A stretch of 33,842 nucleotides of DNA from Alphaproteobacteria bacterium (GCA_019247845.1 JAFBAL010000015.1:1-33842); one strand, 5' to 3'; positions 21,106-30,672 are shown, numbered from the stretch's first letter. Program-made: numbers and translations. The notes: generated by a model from the letters alone, not told the origin.

Positions 21106-23742
21106 CTATTCCGCGGCTTCCGGCTCTTTTCGTTTTGCGGTTTTCTTTTTGACAGTTTTGTTTGCCGTTTCTGTTTTGGGTTTCGCAGCCGGTTTCTTCG
21201 CGGCTGCCTTCTTCGGCGCGGCTTTCTTCGCCGGCGCCTTCTTTTTCTTCTTGCCGCCGCCCTTGGCGACGCGTTCGGCGATCAGCCGCGACGCGTCTTC
21301 CAGGGTGATGGCATTCGGATCGCCTTCGCCCGGGATGGTGGCGTTGGTGGTCCCGTCGGTCACATAGGCACCATAGCGCCCTTTCATGACCTTTATCGTC
21401 TCGCCGCTCACCGGATCGGCGCCCAGCTCGCGCAGCGGCTCGGGTCCGCGCCGCTTGAAGCCTTTCGCCTTGCGTTCGGCGAGCAGGGTGACGGCATGGT
21501 TGAGGCCGATGGTGAACACGTCCTCGGGGCTTTCGAGCGAGGCATAGACCTTCTCGTGCTGCACGTAAGGTCCATAGCGGCCGAAGTTCGCCATGATCGG
21601 CTCGCCGGTCTCGGGGTGCTTGCCCACTTCGCGCGGCAGCGACAGCAGCTTGATGCCGAGCTCGAGGTCGACGTTCGCGGTGTCGGTGCCTTTGGGGATG
21701 CCGGCGCGCTTCGGCTTGTCGCCTTGGCCCAGCTGCACGTAAGGCCCGAAGCGGCCGCTGCGCAGCGTGATCATCTCTTCGGTGCCGGGGAACAGGCCCA
21801 GCTCCACCGGCTCGCCGCCGCCTTCGCCGTTCTTCTGGCCGATCTGGCGCGTGAACTTGCAGTTGGGATAGTTCGAGCAGCCGACGAAGGCGCCGAAGCG
21901 TCCGAGCTTCAGGTTCAGCCGCCCGTCGCCGCAGGTCGGACACTTGCGCGGATCGGCGCCGTCGCCGCTCTCCGGGAAGATGTGCGGCCCGAGAATTTCA
22001 TCAAGCTCGTTGATGACGTCGGTGATCTTGAGGTTCTTGGTCTCGCCGACCGCGGCCGAGAAGTCGCGCCAGAAATCGCGCAGCAGCTGCTTCCAGTCGA
22101 GATCGCCGGCCGAGACCTCGTCGAGCTTCTCCTCCAGGTCGGCGGTGAAGCCGTATTCGACGTAGCGCTTGAAGAACGACGACAGGAACGCGGTGACGAG
22201 GCGGCCCTTGTCTTCCGGAATGAACCGCCCGCGGTCGAGGCGGACGTAAGCGCGGTCGCGCAGCACCGACAGGATCGAGGCGTAAGTGGACGGCCGGCCG
22301 ATGCCCAGCTCCTCCAGCTTGCGCACCAGGCTCGCCTCCGAATAACGCGGCGGCGGCTCGGTGAAATGCTGCTCGGGCTTGAGGTTCTCGACGCCGGTCG
22401 CGTCGCCTTCCTTCACCTTGGGCAGGCGGTTCGCGTCTTCGTCGGCTTCGTCGTCCTTGCCTTCCTGGTAGAGCGTGAGGAAGCCGTCGAAGAGGGTGAC
22501 CGTGCCGGTGGCGCGGAAGGTGACCTGGCGGTCGTCGGACGTCACATCGACGGTGGTGCGCTCCTGCTCGGCGCTTTCCATCTGGCTCGCAATGGCGCGC
22601 TTCCAGATCAGGTCGTAGAGCTTGAGCTGGTCCTGGTCGAGATAACGCGCGACCTGGTCCGGCGCGCGGTCGAAGCTGGTCGGGCGGATCGCCTCGTGTG
22701 CTTCCTGCGCGTTCTTGGCCTTGGAGGTGTAGGCACGCGGCACGCCGGGCACGTAACGCGCGCCATAGCGCGAGCCGATGACGCGGCGCGCCTCGGCGAT
22801 GGCTTCGCCCGCCATGGTGAGGCCGTCGGTGCGCATATAAGTGATGAGGCCGACCGTGTCGCCGCCGATGCTGACGCCTTCGTACAGGCCCTGCGCGATC
22901 TGCATCGTGCGCTTGGCCTGGAAGCCCAGCTTGCGCGACGCTTCCTGCTGCAAGGTCGAAGTGATGAAGGGCGGCCAGGGATGGCGCTTGACCGGCTTGG
23001 ATTCGACGCCGGCGACCTTGAACTTGCGCGCCTGGATCGCGGCGACCGCGCGATCCGCGTCGACCTGGCTCTTGAGCCCCAGCTTGTCGAGCTTCTTGCC
23101 GTCCAGATGCGTGAGCCGTCCGCCGAAGCTGCCGGCCTCCGCGCGCAGATCGGCGTCGATGGTCCAGTACTCTTCGGCGCGGAACGCCTCGATCTCGATC
23201 TCACGCTCGACGACCAGCCTGAGGGCCACCGACTGCACGCGTCCGGCCGAGCGCGCGCCGGGCAGCTTGCGCCACAAGACGGGCGAGAGCGTGAAGCCGA
23301 CGAGATAGTCGAGCGCGCGGCGCGCCAGATAGGCGTCGACCAGCTCGGCATTGATCTCACGCGGATGCTTGATGGCGTCGAGCAGGGCGTTCTTGGTCAC
23401 CGCGTTGAAGACGACGCGCTCGACGGGGATGTCCTTCAGCGCGTGGCGCTGGTTCAACACCTGCAGCACGTGCCACGAGATCGCCTCGCCCTCGCGGTCG
23501 GGGTCGGTCGCCAGGATCAGCTTGTCGGCATGCTTGACCGCGTCGGCGATGTCCTTGATGCGCTTCTGCGCCCGGTCGTCGACTTCCCAGGTCATGGCGA
23601 AGTCGTCGTCGGGCTTCACCGAGCCGTCCTTGGAGGGGAGGTCGCGGATATGCCCGAAGCTGGCCATCACCTTGTAGTCGGGCCCCAGGTACTTGCTGAT
23701 GGCTTTGATCTTGCCGGGGGACTCGACGATGAGAACGTTCAT
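21106..23742 (-). CDS. topA: DNA topoisomerase I
   Basis: A type IA topoisomerase that relaxes negative supercoils. The 878-aa protein starts MNVLIVESPGKIKAISKYLG (Toprim domain), with DPDREGEAISWH for metal binding. The catalytic tyrosine is Tyr302 in GLITYMRTDG. One four-cysteine zinc finger (CPTCG...CSNYPNC) lies near 597-625. Three cysteine-free TopA C-terminal repeats with GRFGPYVQ, GRYGPYVQ and GRYGAYVTDG motifs follow. The last ~50 residues form a Lys/Ala/Pro-rich basic tail (KKKKKAPAKKAAPKKAAAKK), common in alphaproteobacterial TopA and likely DNA- or RNA-binding. The start at 23742 is set by the universal N-terminus; the frame is open upstream. Confidence 0.97.
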   Translation of the reverse strand: MNVLIVESPGKIKAISKYLGPDYKVMASFGHIRDLPSKDGSVKPDDDFAMTWEVDDRAQKRIKDIADAVKHADKLILATDPDREGEAISWHVLQVLNQRHALKDIPVERVVFNAVTKNALLDAIKHPREINAELVDAYLARRALDYLVGFTLSPVLWRKLPGARSAGRVQSVALRLVVEREIEIEAFRAEEYWTIDADLRAEAGSFGGRLTHLDGKKLDKLGLKSQVDADRAVAAIQARKFKVAGVESKPVKRHPWPPFITSTLQQEASRKLGFQAKRTMQIAQGLYEGVSIGGDTVGLITYMRTDGLTMAGEAIAEARRVIGSRYGARYVPGVPRAYTSKAKNAQEAHEAIRPTSFDRAPDQVARYLDQDQLKLYDLIWKRAIASQMESAEQERTTVDVTSDDRQVTFRATGTVTLFDGFLTLYQEGKDDEADEDANRLPKVKEGDATGVENLKPEQHFTEPPPRYSEASLVRKLEELGIGRPSTYASILSVLRDRAYVRLDRGRFIPEDKGRLVTAFLSSFFKRYVEYGFTADLEEKLDEVSAGDLDWKQLLRDFWRDFSAAVGETKNLKITDVINELDEILGPHIFPESGDGADPRKCPTCGDGRLNLKLGRFGAFVGCSNYPNCKFTRQIGQKNGEGGGEPVELGLFPGTEEMITLRSGRFGPYVQLGQGDKPKRAGIPKGTDTANVDLELGIKLLSLPREVGKHPETGEPIMANFGRYGPYVQHEKVYASLESPEDVFTIGLNHAVTLLAERKAKGFKRRGPEPLRELGADPVSGETIKVMKGRYGAYVTDGTTNATIPGEGDPNAITLEDASRLIAERVAKGGGKKKKKAPAKKAAPKKAAAKKPAAKPKTETANKTVKKKTAKRKEPEAAE

Positions 23743-23951
23743 GTGAAACGAAATTGCTCTGAGTGGGCGGGGGGATGGCTCATGGGCGCGCGACACTGAT
23801 CGAACCTTGCGAGCCGTGTCAACGCAGGACCGACAACCTGATACTTCTCAAAAGTTGTAAAACTCGTGATTTTACCGTTCTACCTAACTACTAGTTGCAT
23901 ACTGCCAGTCCTCACGGGTACTGTTGCCGCGGTCTCAGTCCGAATCTTTCC
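23743..23951. promoter_or_regulatory. Divergent intergenic region between topA and a 68-aa protein, with an inverted repeat
   Basis: A 209-base spacer holding the promoters of two divergent genes. The inverted repeat GTAAAA-CTCGTGA-TTTTAC spans 23857-23875 within an AT-rich stretch and could be an operator or part of a promoter. I could not pick out a convincing -35/-10 pair for either gene, and no other gene is visible here. Confidence 0.4.
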
Positions 23952-24158
23952 ATGCCCCTCCGCCGTACGCCGCTCGAGCCGCCTGCCGCCCTTTCGCCTG
24001 CCCAGACCGCCCAATACACGAAGGATATGCTTGAATCTCTTCGTAAAATGGCGCTGGCGCAGGGACAGGCGCTGCTCGCCCACTTCCTCGAATTGGCGGC
24101 CTTAGAGGCCAAGGCCCAAGCGGCGACTCAGGCCCAGGAGACCCGGTTGCCGGAGTGA
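23952..24158 (+). CDS. Small conserved-type protein of 68 aa, function unknown
   Basis: The product has a disordered, proline-rich N-terminus (MPLRRTPLEPPAALSP) and one long amphipathic helix pair, YTKDMLESLRKMALAQGQALLAHFLELAALEAKAQA. This resembles short alphaproteobacterial proteins with the pattern Y-x-x-D-M-L-x-S-L-x-x-[ML]-A...LA-x-x-LELAA-x-EA, whose role is not known to me. The start at 23952 has no ribosome binding site; translation could be leaderless or begin upstream at a TTG (23895). The 3' end overlaps the end of convergent dprA by 31 bases. No signal peptide or membrane segment. Confidence 0.75.
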   Translation: MPLRRTPLEPPAALSPAQTAQYTKDMLESLRKMALAQGQALLAHFLELAALEAKAQAATQAQETRLPE

Positions 24159-25213
24159 CGGGCGAGCCGCCCCGCCAATTCCAGCTCCAGGAGAACCGTC
24201 AGCACCACGGCGGCCGGGGCGCCGGTCAGCCGAATCACCTCGTCGATATCGACCGGGGCCGGGCCCAAGGCTTCTTCGATCGCCGCGCGGACCCGGTCGG
24301 CCTCGGCTTCGAGGGCGGCCGCATCGACGGGCGCGCCGCGGCCGGGCGTCCCGTCGGGCTCGCGGAAGTCGCCCACGATGCTGCGCAGGGCGGCGATCAC
24401 GTCCTCGGCGGACTCCGTCAAGGTCGCGCCCTCGCGGATGAGCCGGTTGGTGCCCCTGGCGCGCGGATCGAGCGGCGAGCCGGGGACCGCGAAGATCTCG
24501 CGGTTCTGCTCCAGCGCGAAGCGCGCGGTGATCAGCGAGCCGGAGCCTTCCGCGGCCTCGACGACGACGACGCCGCGGGCTAGCCCTGAGATCAGCCGGT
24601 TGCGCCGCGGGAAGTGCCGCGCCTGCGGCCGCTCGCCGAACGGCATCTCGGAGACGATGACGCCTTGCGCGCGGATGCGCTCGTAGAGGTCGGCATTCTC
24701 GGGTGGATAGATAATGTCGATTCCGCCGGCGACAACCGCAGCGGTTCCGGTGGCGAGCGAGGCCTCGTGCGCGGCGGCGTCGATGCCGCGCGCCAGGCCC
24801 GACGAGATCGCGAAGCCTGCCTGGCCCAGGTCGGCGGCGATCTGCCCGGCGAGCTTGCGGCCGAGCGCTGAGGCGTTGCGCGCGCCGACGATGGCGACCG
24901 TCTCGCGCGCAAGGAGCGAGGCGTGGCCCAGGATCGAGATCAGGGGCGGCGGCGCGTCGAGGGCGGCAAGGCCTTTTGGGTAATCGGGTTCGCAGGAGCA
25001 GAGGATGCGGCCGCCGAATTGCGTCAGGCGTTCCAACTCGTCGGTCTCGGCCGCGGGCACGAGCGCGGCGCCGCCGCGTTGCGCCAGCCGCGGCAATTCC
25101 TTGAGCGCCGCTGTGGCCGAGCCGAAGCGCGCGATGAGGTGGGCGAAAGTGACCGAGCCGACATTGGGCGTGCGGGCGAGGCGAAGCCAGGCGCGGCGCT
25201 CGGAGTCGATCAC
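24128..25213 (-). CDS. dprA: DNA-processing protein DprA (Smf)
   Basis: A 361-aa protein that binds incoming single-stranded DNA and loads RecA during natural transformation. An N-terminal helix-hairpin-helix-like/SAM region (RRAWLRLARTPNVGSVTF) precedes the Rossmann-like core. The core contains VAIVGARNASALGR, SSGLARGIDAAAHEASL, GGIDIIYPPEN, FPRRNRLISGLA and the EAAEGSGSLITARFALEQNR segment. A C-terminal winged helix (DIDEVIRLTGAPAAVVLTVLLELELAGRL) is the DprA_WH domain. The start is GTG at 25213, overlapping the plsY stop by 4 nt (GTGA). The plsY-dprA-topA order is typical for alphaproteobacteria. dprA alone does not prove competence. Confidence 0.95.
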   Translation of the reverse strand: MIDSERRAWLRLARTPNVGSVTFAHLIARFGSATAALKELPRLAQRGGAALVPAAETDELERLTQFGGRILCSCEPDYPKGLAALDAPPPLISILGHASLLARETVAIVGARNASALGRKLAGQIAADLGQAGFAISSGLARGIDAAAHEASLATGTAAVVAGGIDIIYPPENADLYERIRAQGVIVSEMPFGERPQARHFPRRNRLISGLARGVVVVEAAEGSGSLITARFALEQNREIFAVPGSPLDPRARGTNRLIREGATLTESAEDVIAALRSIVGDFREPDGTPGRGAPVDAAALEAEADRVRAAIEEALGPAPVDIDEVIRLTGAPAAVVLTVLLELELAGRLARHSGNRVSWA

Positions 25214-25824
25214 GGCGCCTTCTTGCCGATGCGCGGCTCGGCGCCGTCCATCAATCGCGAGATGTTGGCACGATGCATGAACACGATGAGTACTGCGATG
25301 ACGAGCACCAGCGCCGCCATCTGCTTCTGTCCAAACAGGAGCATGTAGATCGGGCACAACACGGTCGCGATCAGCGAGGAGAGCGACGAGATGCGCGTGG
25401 CGAAGGCGGCGATGAGCCATGTCGCGGCGCCCAGCAGGGCCACGGGCCAGTAGAGCGCCAGCAGCACGCCGCCCGCGGTCGCGATCCCTTTGCCGCCCTT
25501 GAACTTGAGCCACACCGGGAACAGGTGGCCGAGCACCGCGCCGAGCGCCGCGGCCAGCGCGGCAAATTCGCCAAGGTAAACACGCGCAAGCAGCACCGCG
25601 ACCACGCCTTTCGCGGCATCGAACAGAAGCGTGCCGGCCGCCGCCCAGCGGTTGCCGGTGCGCAGGACGTTGGTGGCGCCGATGCTGCCCGAGCCGATCT
25701 TGCGCACGTCGCCCGCGCCCGAGAGCCAGGCGAAAATCAGGCCGAAGGGGATCGAGCCCAACAGATAGCCGATGCCGAGCGCGATGCCCGCATGTTGCCA
25801 ATCCACAGTGGTGCCGACGGTCAT
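25210..25824 (-). CDS. plsY: Glycerol-3-phosphate acyltransferase PlsY
   Basis: An inner-membrane enzyme that transfers an acyl group from acyl-phosphate to glycerol-3-phosphate, giving lysophosphatidic acid, the first step of phospholipid synthesis. The 204-aa chain has about five to six membrane segments. The three cytoplasmic PlsY motifs are present: GYLLGSIPFGL, then IGSGSIGATNVLRTG near residue 43, and KFKGGKGIATAGG near 107. The start ATG overlaps the stop of the pyrC-like gene by 4 nt and its stop overlaps dprA by 4 nt. Confidence 0.96.
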   Translation of the reverse strand: MTVGTTVDWQHAGIALGIGYLLGSIPFGLIFAWLSGAGDVRKIGSGSIGATNVLRTGNRWAAAGTLLFDAAKGVVAVLLARVYLGEFAALAAALGAVLGHLFPVWLKFKGGKGIATAGGVLLALYWPVALLGAATWLIAAFATRISSLSSLIATVLCPIYMLLFGQKQMAALVLVIAVLIVFMHRANISRLMDGAEPRIGKKAP

Positions 25825-27122
25825 GGCTTGCTCCGCTCGAAGACGCGTCTGCCGTCGACGAAGGTCATGCGCACGCGGCCCTGGAGCTTGCGGCCCTCGA
25901 ACGGCGTGTTGCGCGCGCGAGAATGCAAGCCTGCGGCCTCGACGACGAAAGGCGCATCGGGATCGAACAGCACGAGGTCGGCGGGGGCGCCTTTGGCGAG
26001 GCGTCCGGCGGGCAGCCCGAGAATGCTTGCCGGCGTCGCGGTCACCGCTTTCAGCACATGTGCGAGATCGGCGCGGCCGTCATGATGCACGCCGAGCGCC
26101 ACGGGCAGCAGCGTCTCCAATCCCACCGCGCCGAAGGCGGCGGAGGCGAAAGGCTGGCGCTTGGTATCGGCGGCCTGCGGGTCGTGGCTCGAGACCACGA
26201 CGTCGATGACGCCGCTCGCGACGCCTTCGACCATCGCGGCGCGGTCGGCTTCGGAACGCAGCGGCGGCTTGACCTTCATGAAGGTGAGATAGGAACCGAC
26301 GTCGAGCTCGTTCAGCGCCAGGTGATGCGCCGAGACCGCGCAGGTGATCGGCAGGCCGCGCTGCTTGGCGGCGGCGACAGCCTCGAGCGAGGCGCGGCAG
26401 GAGATCTGGCCGAAGTGGTAGCGCGCGCCGGTCAGCTCGACCAAGCGGATGTCGCGCTCGACGACGATCGTCTCGGCGGCGGCGGGCGCGGCGGGAATGC
26501 CCAGCCGCATCGCGAACTCGCCTTCGGTCATCGCGGCGCCCGCGGAGAGATCGGGGTCCTCGGCATGGCCGACGACCAGCGCACCGAAGGCGGAAGCATA
26601 GGACAAGGCGCGGCGCAGCACGCGGGCGTTGGCGATCGTGCGGTCGCCATCGGTGAAGGCTACCGCGCCGGCTTCGCGCAGCAAGCCGATCTCGGTCATC
26701 GTCTCGCCCCTGAGGCCCTGGGTCAGCGCCGCCATGGGCGCGACGTGGACGCTGGCGGTCGCGGCGGCGCGCCGGTTGATGAAGTCGACCAGCGACGGCT
26801 CGTCGATCACCGGATCGGTGTTGGGCATCACCGCGATGGTGGTGACGCCGCCCGCGGCCGCGGCGCGGCTCGCGCTCTCCAGCGTCTCGCGATGCTCGCT
26901 GCCCGGCTCGCCGGTGAAGACGCGCATGTCGACCAGGCCGGGGCTGAGCGCCTGGCCCCTGCAGTCGACGACTTCCGGGTCGGACGGATCGGCGTCGTTG
27001 AACAGCCGCGGGCCGACGTCGGCGATCCTGCCGTTCTCGACCAGGAGACCGCCGCGCGCATCCAGCCCGCTTGCCGGATCGATCAGCCGCGCGTTGCGGA
27101 AGGCGATGCGGTGGCCGCTCAT
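25821..27122 (-). CDS. pyrC: Dihydroorotase homologue lacking key metal ligands (PyrC-like / PyrX type)
   Basis: A 433-aa amidohydrolase-fold protein of the class I dihydroorotase family, which normally closes carbamoyl-aspartate to dihydroorotate. The overall fold is intact, but the metal motif HxH after PGLVDM is replaced by Arg67-Val68-Phe69. The later bridging histidine is Gln239 (FGQIS). The catalytic aspartate of the TDHAPH motif is replaced in SSHDPQ (311-316). Asp158 and His186 (VGHAEDPDL) remain. In pseudomonads a similar non-catalytic PyrX is needed for assembly of aspartate transcarbamoylase. The 4-nt overlap with pyrB here fits that role. Automated annotation would call it dihydroorotase; I doubt the activity. 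Confidence 0.9.
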   Translation of the reverse strand: MSGHRIAFRNARLIDPASGLDARGGLLVENGRIADVGPRLFNDADPSDPEVVDCRGQALSPGLVDMRVFTGEPGSEHRETLESASRAAAAGGVTTIAVMPNTDPVIDEPSLVDFINRRAAATASVHVAPMAALTQGLRGETMTEIGLLREAGAVAFTDGDRTIANARVLRRALSYASAFGALVVGHAEDPDLSAGAAMTEGEFAMRLGIPAAPAAAETIVVERDIRLVELTGARYHFGQISCRASLEAVAAAKQRGLPITCAVSAHHLALNELDVGSYLTFMKVKPPLRSEADRAAMVEGVASGVIDVVVSSHDPQAADTKRQPFASAAFGAVGLETLLPVALGVHHDGRADLAHVLKAVTATPASILGLPAGRLAKGAPADLVLFDPDAPFVVEAAGLHSRARNTPFEGRKLQGRVRMTFVDGRRVFERSKP

Positions 27123-28078
27123 GTGTTGCGCCCCCCGCTGGCGATACCGCGCGCCAGCGCGTCGAGCACGGCCATGCGCATGGCGACGCCCATCTCGACC
27201 TGCTCCTGGATCAGGCTGACCTCGATGTCGTCGGCGACGGCGGAGTCGATCTCCACCCCGCGGTTCATCGGGCCGGGATGCATCACCAGCGCGCCGGGCT
27301 TGGCCAGCGCCAGCTTCTCGTGGTCGAGGCCGTAGAAATGGAAATATTCGCGCGTCGAGGGGATGAAGGCGCCGGCCATGCGCTCGAGCTGAAGCCTCAG
27401 CATCATCACGATGTCGGCGCCGGCGAGACCCTCGCGCATGTCGGTGAAGATCTCGACGCCGAAGCGCTCCGCGTTCGCCGGCAGCAGGGTCTTGGGCGCG
27501 ACGAGGCGCACCCGCGCGCCGAGCTTGGAGAGGAGATGGATGTTCGAGCGTGCCACGCGGCTGTGCAGCACGTCGCCGCAGATCGCCACGATCAGCCCCT
27601 CGAAGCCGCCGCGGCGCCTGAGGATGGTGAGCGCGTCGAGCAGCGCCTGGGTCGGATGCTCGTGGCTGCCGTCACCGGCATTGACCACCGAGCAGTCGAG
27701 CTTGTGCGACAGCAGCTCGGCCGCGCCGGAGTCGTAGTGGCGCACGATCAGGATGTCGGGGCGCATCGCGTTCAAGGTCGCCGCGGTGTCGAGCAGCGTC
27801 TCGCCCTTGGAGACCGACGAGGTGCGCACGCTCATGTTGAGCACGTCGGCGCCCAGCCGCTTGCCCGCCAGCTCGAACGAGCTCTGCGTGCGCGTCGAAG
27901 CCTCGAAGAACAGGTTGATGATGGTGCGGCCCTTGAGGACCGCCGACTTCTTCTCCGCGGCGCGGTTGAGCGCGACATAGGAGTCGGCGAGGTCCAGGAG
28001 GTCGGAGATCTCCTCGACCGAAAGGCCTTGGATGCCGAGCAGATGGCTGGTCTTGAGGATTGCGGCGGGCGCGGTCAT
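27119..28078 (-). CDS. pyrB: Aspartate carbamoyltransferase, catalytic chain
   Basis: The enzyme condenses carbamoyl phosphate with aspartate, the committed step of pyrimidine synthesis. The 319-aa protein carries the carbamoyl-phosphate motif [12 protein letters not shown] near residue 53, [11 protein letters not shown], the HPTQALLD motif and the [11 protein letters not shown] aspartate-binding loop near the C-terminus. The start at 28078 ([16 protein letters not shown]) matches the family N-terminus. A longer frame exists to 28141, and neither start has a good ribosome binding site. No pyrI regulatory-chain gene is present. The overlapping PyrX-like gene suggests a dodecameric PyrB/PyrX enzyme as in pseudomonads. 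Confidence 0.95.
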   Translation of the reverse strand: MTAPAAILKTSHLLGIQGLSVEEISDLLDLADSYVALNRAAEKKSAVLKGRTIINLFFEASTRTQSSFELAGKRLGADVLNMSVRTSSVSKGETLLDTAATLNAMRPDILIVRHYDSGAAELLSHKLDCSVVNAGDGSHEHPTQALLDALTILRRRGGFEGLIVAICGDVLHSRVARSNIHLLSKLGARVRLVAPKTLLPANAERFGVEIFTDMREGLAGADIVMMLRLQLERMAGAFIPSTREYFHFYGLDHEKLALAKPGALVMHPGPMNRGVEIDSAVADDIEVSLIQEQVEMGVAMRMAVLDALARGIASGGRNT

Positions 28079-28118
28079 CAAAGTCCGGCTTATAGGGTGC
28101 GCCACGACCGGCGGCAAG

Positions 28119-29441
28119 TCAGCCGTGGCTGATATCCTCAAGAACCTTCCCGGCCGGCTCCGGCACGAAGAAGATCGCGACCAGCGCGACGACGATGGCC
28201 GCCAGCGAGACCGAGATCGCGGGCCCGTGGTCGTGGAAGACGTCGTACCAGTGGCCCTCGAGATAGAGCGACACGCCGCCCAGGAAGATTTCCACCATGT
28301 ACCTCAGTCCACCCACCGTGGCGCGATAGGCCGTCGGCACGATCTCGATGGTCAGCGCCGCCAGCAGCGCGTCGGCCGAGAAGAAGGCGAAGAAGGAGAG
28401 GATCCAGAGCGGCGCCGCGTAGATGCCGGGAAGCCCGCTATAGAACGCCGTATAGCCCAGCCCGCAGACGATCATCATGATGAAGAGCGAGAGCCTGCGC
28501 CCGATGCGGTCGCTGGCGCGGCCCATCAGGATGTTCAGCCACAGCGCCAGCAACCCGCCGGGCACCGACAGCAGCGTGGTCTGCCAGGGCAGGAAGTGCA
28601 GCGAGGTCTGAAGGTATTTGTTCTGCAGCACCGTCGCCGGGCCGATGGCGAAGCCCCAGGCGCCGGCGATGATCAAGAGCAGCGCGATGCGGCCGGGATA
28701 CTCCTTCATGATGCGGCGGAACAGGTCGAGGGCGCCGCCGATGCGCGCATGCAGGCGCTCGACCTCGGCATGGCGGACCTCGAAGCGCTTGGTCTCCGGC
28801 AGCCGGCGGCGGAGGAATGCGACGAAGAACATCGAGCATCCGCCGATGACGTAGAGCGCGCGCCAATGGCCGGGCAGGACGTTGACGAAGCCGAAGCAGA
28901 GCGAGGCGAGCCCCGCGCCGGTATAGGTGAGCGCCGACAGCGTTCCCGCCGACCAGCCGCGCAGGCTGGCCGCGACCTCTTCGACGATGACGACGATGCA
29001 GAGCATCTCCTCCGCGTAGCCGAAGATGCGGGTGAGCACCTGGAACCAGACGAATTGCGGATAGGTCTGCGAGAACGCGGTGGCGAGCGTGAACGCGGCC
29101 TGGCCGAAGACGGTGAAGAGCAGCAGCCGCCGGCGGCCCACGATGTCGGCGGTGAGCGCGAGCAGCATGGCGACGAAGGTCGCGAGCCGGAAATAGGTGA
29201 CGGTCGGGCCGATCTGGTTCTCAGGGATATGCAGCGCCGCCTGGATCTGCGGCAGCGCGAAGCCGTAGACGTTCTGGTCGAAGCCCGCGAACAGCGCCGC
29301 CATGCCGACGAGCAGGAAGATGCGTTCCTCGCGCCGCGTCATGGGCGCGGCCGGGCGCAGCCCGGGCGGCAGCCAGTAGAAGCGGGCCGGCTGGCTGTCG
29401 GTGTCGGCTGCCGTCGGAGTGTTCGTGCCGTTCGCCGTCAT
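28119..29441 (-). CDS. MFS transporter
   Basis: A 440-aa inner-membrane transporter of the major facilitator superfamily with about 12 membrane segments and a 40-residue hydrophilic N-terminus. The loop motif is visible twice, as [12 protein letters not shown] after helix 2 and [14 protein letters not shown] after helix 8, as expected for two homologous halves. A central cytoplasmic loop ([23 protein letters not shown]) separates them. The substrate cannot be told; the sugar/metabolite-proton symporter branch is a guess. The start is fixed by 4-nt overlap with the ruvX stop. The gene interrupts the usual ruvX-gatCAB/pyrB neighbourhood and may be an insertion in this lineage. Confidence 0.9.
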   Translation of the reverse strand: MTANGTNTPTAADTDSQPARFYWLPPGLRPAAPMTRREERIFLLVGMAALFAGFDQNVYGFALPQIQAALHIPENQIGPTVTYFRLATFVAMLLALTADIVGRRRLLLFTVFGQAAFTLATAFSQTYPQFVWFQVLTRIFGYAEEMLCIVVIVEEVAASLRGWSAGTLSALTYTGAGLASLCFGFVNVLPGHWRALYVIGGCSMFFVAFLRRRLPETKRFEVRHAEVERLHARIGGALDLFRRIMKEYPGRIALLLIIAGAWGFAIGPATVLQNKYLQTSLHFLPWQTTLLSVPGGLLALWLNILMGRASDRIGRRLSLFIMMIVCGLGYTAFYSGLPGIYAAPLWILSFFAFFSADALLAALTIEIVPTAYRATVGGLRYMVEIFLGGVSLYLEGHWYDVFHDHGPAISVSLAAIVVALVAIFFVPEPAGKVLEDISHG

Positions 29442-29902
29442 GCCGTCCCCATCGCCCGCAACCGTTCCAGCGCCCCTTGCAGAATGTACGCGGCCGCCAT
29501 CTTGTCCACCACCTGCGCGCGGCGCTTGCGCGACGCGTCGGCGTCGATGAGGGTGCGGGTGACGGCCACGGTCGACAGCCGCTCGTCCCAATAGGCGATC
29601 GGGATGGCGATGCGCTGGCTGAGATTGCGGCCGAAGGCACGCGCCGATTGCGCCGCCGGCCCGTCGCTGCCGTCCATGTTGAGCGGCAGGCCGATGACGA
29701 TGCCGCCGACGCCCTGCGCCGCGACGATGGCTTCGAGCTTCAGCGCGTCGGCGGTGAACTTGCCGCGCGCCAGCGTCTCCATCGGGGTCGCGACCATGCG
29801 CAAGGTATCGGACAGCGCCAGCCCGATGGTCTTCTCGCCCAGATCCAGGCCCAGCAGGCGCAGGCCGGGGGCAACGCGCATGTCGGCAAGGGGGGTGATC
29901 AC
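29438..29902 (-). CDS. ruvX: Putative pre-16S rRNA nuclease / Holliday junction resolvase-like (YqgF)
   Basis: A 154-aa RNase H-fold protein, known as YqgF, linked to maturation of the 16S rRNA 5' end and earlier proposed as a Holliday junction resolvase. It has [15 protein letters not shown] with the catalytic Asp20, [22 protein letters not shown] with the glutamate and [12 protein letters not shown] with the last aspartate. The start is taken as GTG at 29902, preceded by AGGTAAGTAA. An ATG at 29881 would remove seven residues and is equally possible. It overlaps the MFS gene by 4 nt. Confidence 0.94.
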   Translation of the reverse strand: MITPLADMRVAPGLRLLGLDLGEKTIGLALSDTLRMVATPMETLARGKFTADALKLEAIVAAQGVGGIVIGLPLNMDGSDGPAAQSARAFGRNLSQRIAIPIAYWDERLSTVAVTRTLIDADASRKRRAQVVDKMAAAYILQGALERLRAMGTA

Positions 29903-29942
29903 TTACTTACCTGCCCACAAGGGGAAGGTGAAAAAAGCGCGC

Positions 29943-30311
29943 TCACGCTCTTTGCCCGATCTCGATCCGGTTGCCGGCGGGGTCGCGCACGAAGAAGCGG
30001 ATCAGGCCCTCCGCCTTGCCTTCGTTCTCGACCGGCCAGCCGCGCGCGACGACCTCGGCCTTGGCGGCTTCCAGGTCGCCGACCAGGAAGCAGATGTGGC
30101 GCTTGCTCTTCGGGCTGGGCTCGGGGTCGATGCCGACATGCATCTGGGTGGGGCCGATCTGGAACCAGGCGCCGCCGCGGGACTTGAGGTGTTCGGGCTT
30201 CTCGACCTCGGCCAGGCCCAGGACCTTGCGGTAGAAATCCAGGCACTGCGCTTCCTGTGCCTCAGGTACCGCGATCTGCACGTGATCTATGCCGATAATA
30301 GCGAGTGCCAT
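29943..30311 (-). CDS. VOC family protein (glyoxalase/dioxygenase fold)
   Basis: A 122-aa single-domain vicinal-oxygen-chelate protein, made of two beta-alpha-beta-beta-beta modules. Candidate metal ligands are His10 in GIDHVQIAVP, His58 in TQMHVGIDP and Glu117 in NRIEIG. The turn FVRDPAGNRIEI is the common VOC C-terminal motif. Members include glyoxalases, fosfomycin-resistance enzymes and ring-cleavage dioxygenases; the reaction here is unknown. AAGAGGT lies 5-6 bases before the ATG, which decides the start although the frame is open to 30488. It is divergent from gatC with 61 bases between them, and precedes ruvX by 40 bases. Confidence 0.9.
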   Translation of the reverse strand: MALAIIGIDHVQIAVPEAQEAQCLDFYRKVLGLAEVEKPEHLKSRGGAWFQIGPTQMHVGIDPEPSPKSKRHICFLVGDLEAAKAEVVARGWPVENEGKAEGLIRFFVRDPAGNRIEIGQRA

Positions 30312-30372
30312 GCATACCTCTTGCTTGCCAGCTTGGCCCACGGTTGCTAGCAAGTGAGCCATTCTTAACACA

Positions 30373-30672
30373 ATGAGCGACCCCATGTCCGTCGACAAGG
30401 ACACCGTGCGACGCATCGCGAAACTGGCCAGGATCGCCCTCGACGAGGGGCGCGTGGAACCCATGGCCCAAGAGCTGAACGGCATCATGGACTGGGTCGC
30501 GCAACTGAACGAGGTCGACGTCGAGGACGTGGCGCCGATGACGAGTGCGGTCGATCACGCCTTGCGCATGCGCGAGGACGCGGTGACCCAGGGCGGCGCC
30601 GCGGACGCGCTGATGGCCAATGCGCCGGGCGGCGAGGACCATTTCTTCGTGGTGCCGAAGGTGGTCGAATGA
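30373..30672 (+). CDS. gatC: Asp-tRNA(Asn)/Glu-tRNA(Gln) amidotransferase subunit C
   Basis: The small stabilising subunit of the GatCAB complex, which amidates mischarged Glu-tRNA(Gln) and Asp-tRNA(Asn). The 99-aa protein has [12 protein letters not shown] near the start, the [21 protein letters not shown] core and the [16 protein letters not shown] tail, all standard for GatC. Translation may start at 30373 or at the ATG at 30385, which gives the more usual [15 protein letters not shown]; neither has a strong ribosome binding site. The stop overlaps gatA by 4 nt. Confidence 0.96.
   Translation: MSDPMSVDKDTVRRIAKLARIALDEGRVEPMAQELNGIMDWVAQLNEVDVEDVAPMTSAVDHALRMREDAVTQGGAADALMANAPGGEDHFFVVPKVVE

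Noticed and set aside
20911..23799. A 962-codon open frame on the plus strand
   Set aside because: It is antisense to topA and the start of rnr, both of which have full family signatures. The long frame is an effect of high GC content.
24128..25213. A competence or DNA-uptake locus
   Set aside because: dprA sits in its normal housekeeping neighbourhood and no com or pilus genes accompany it.
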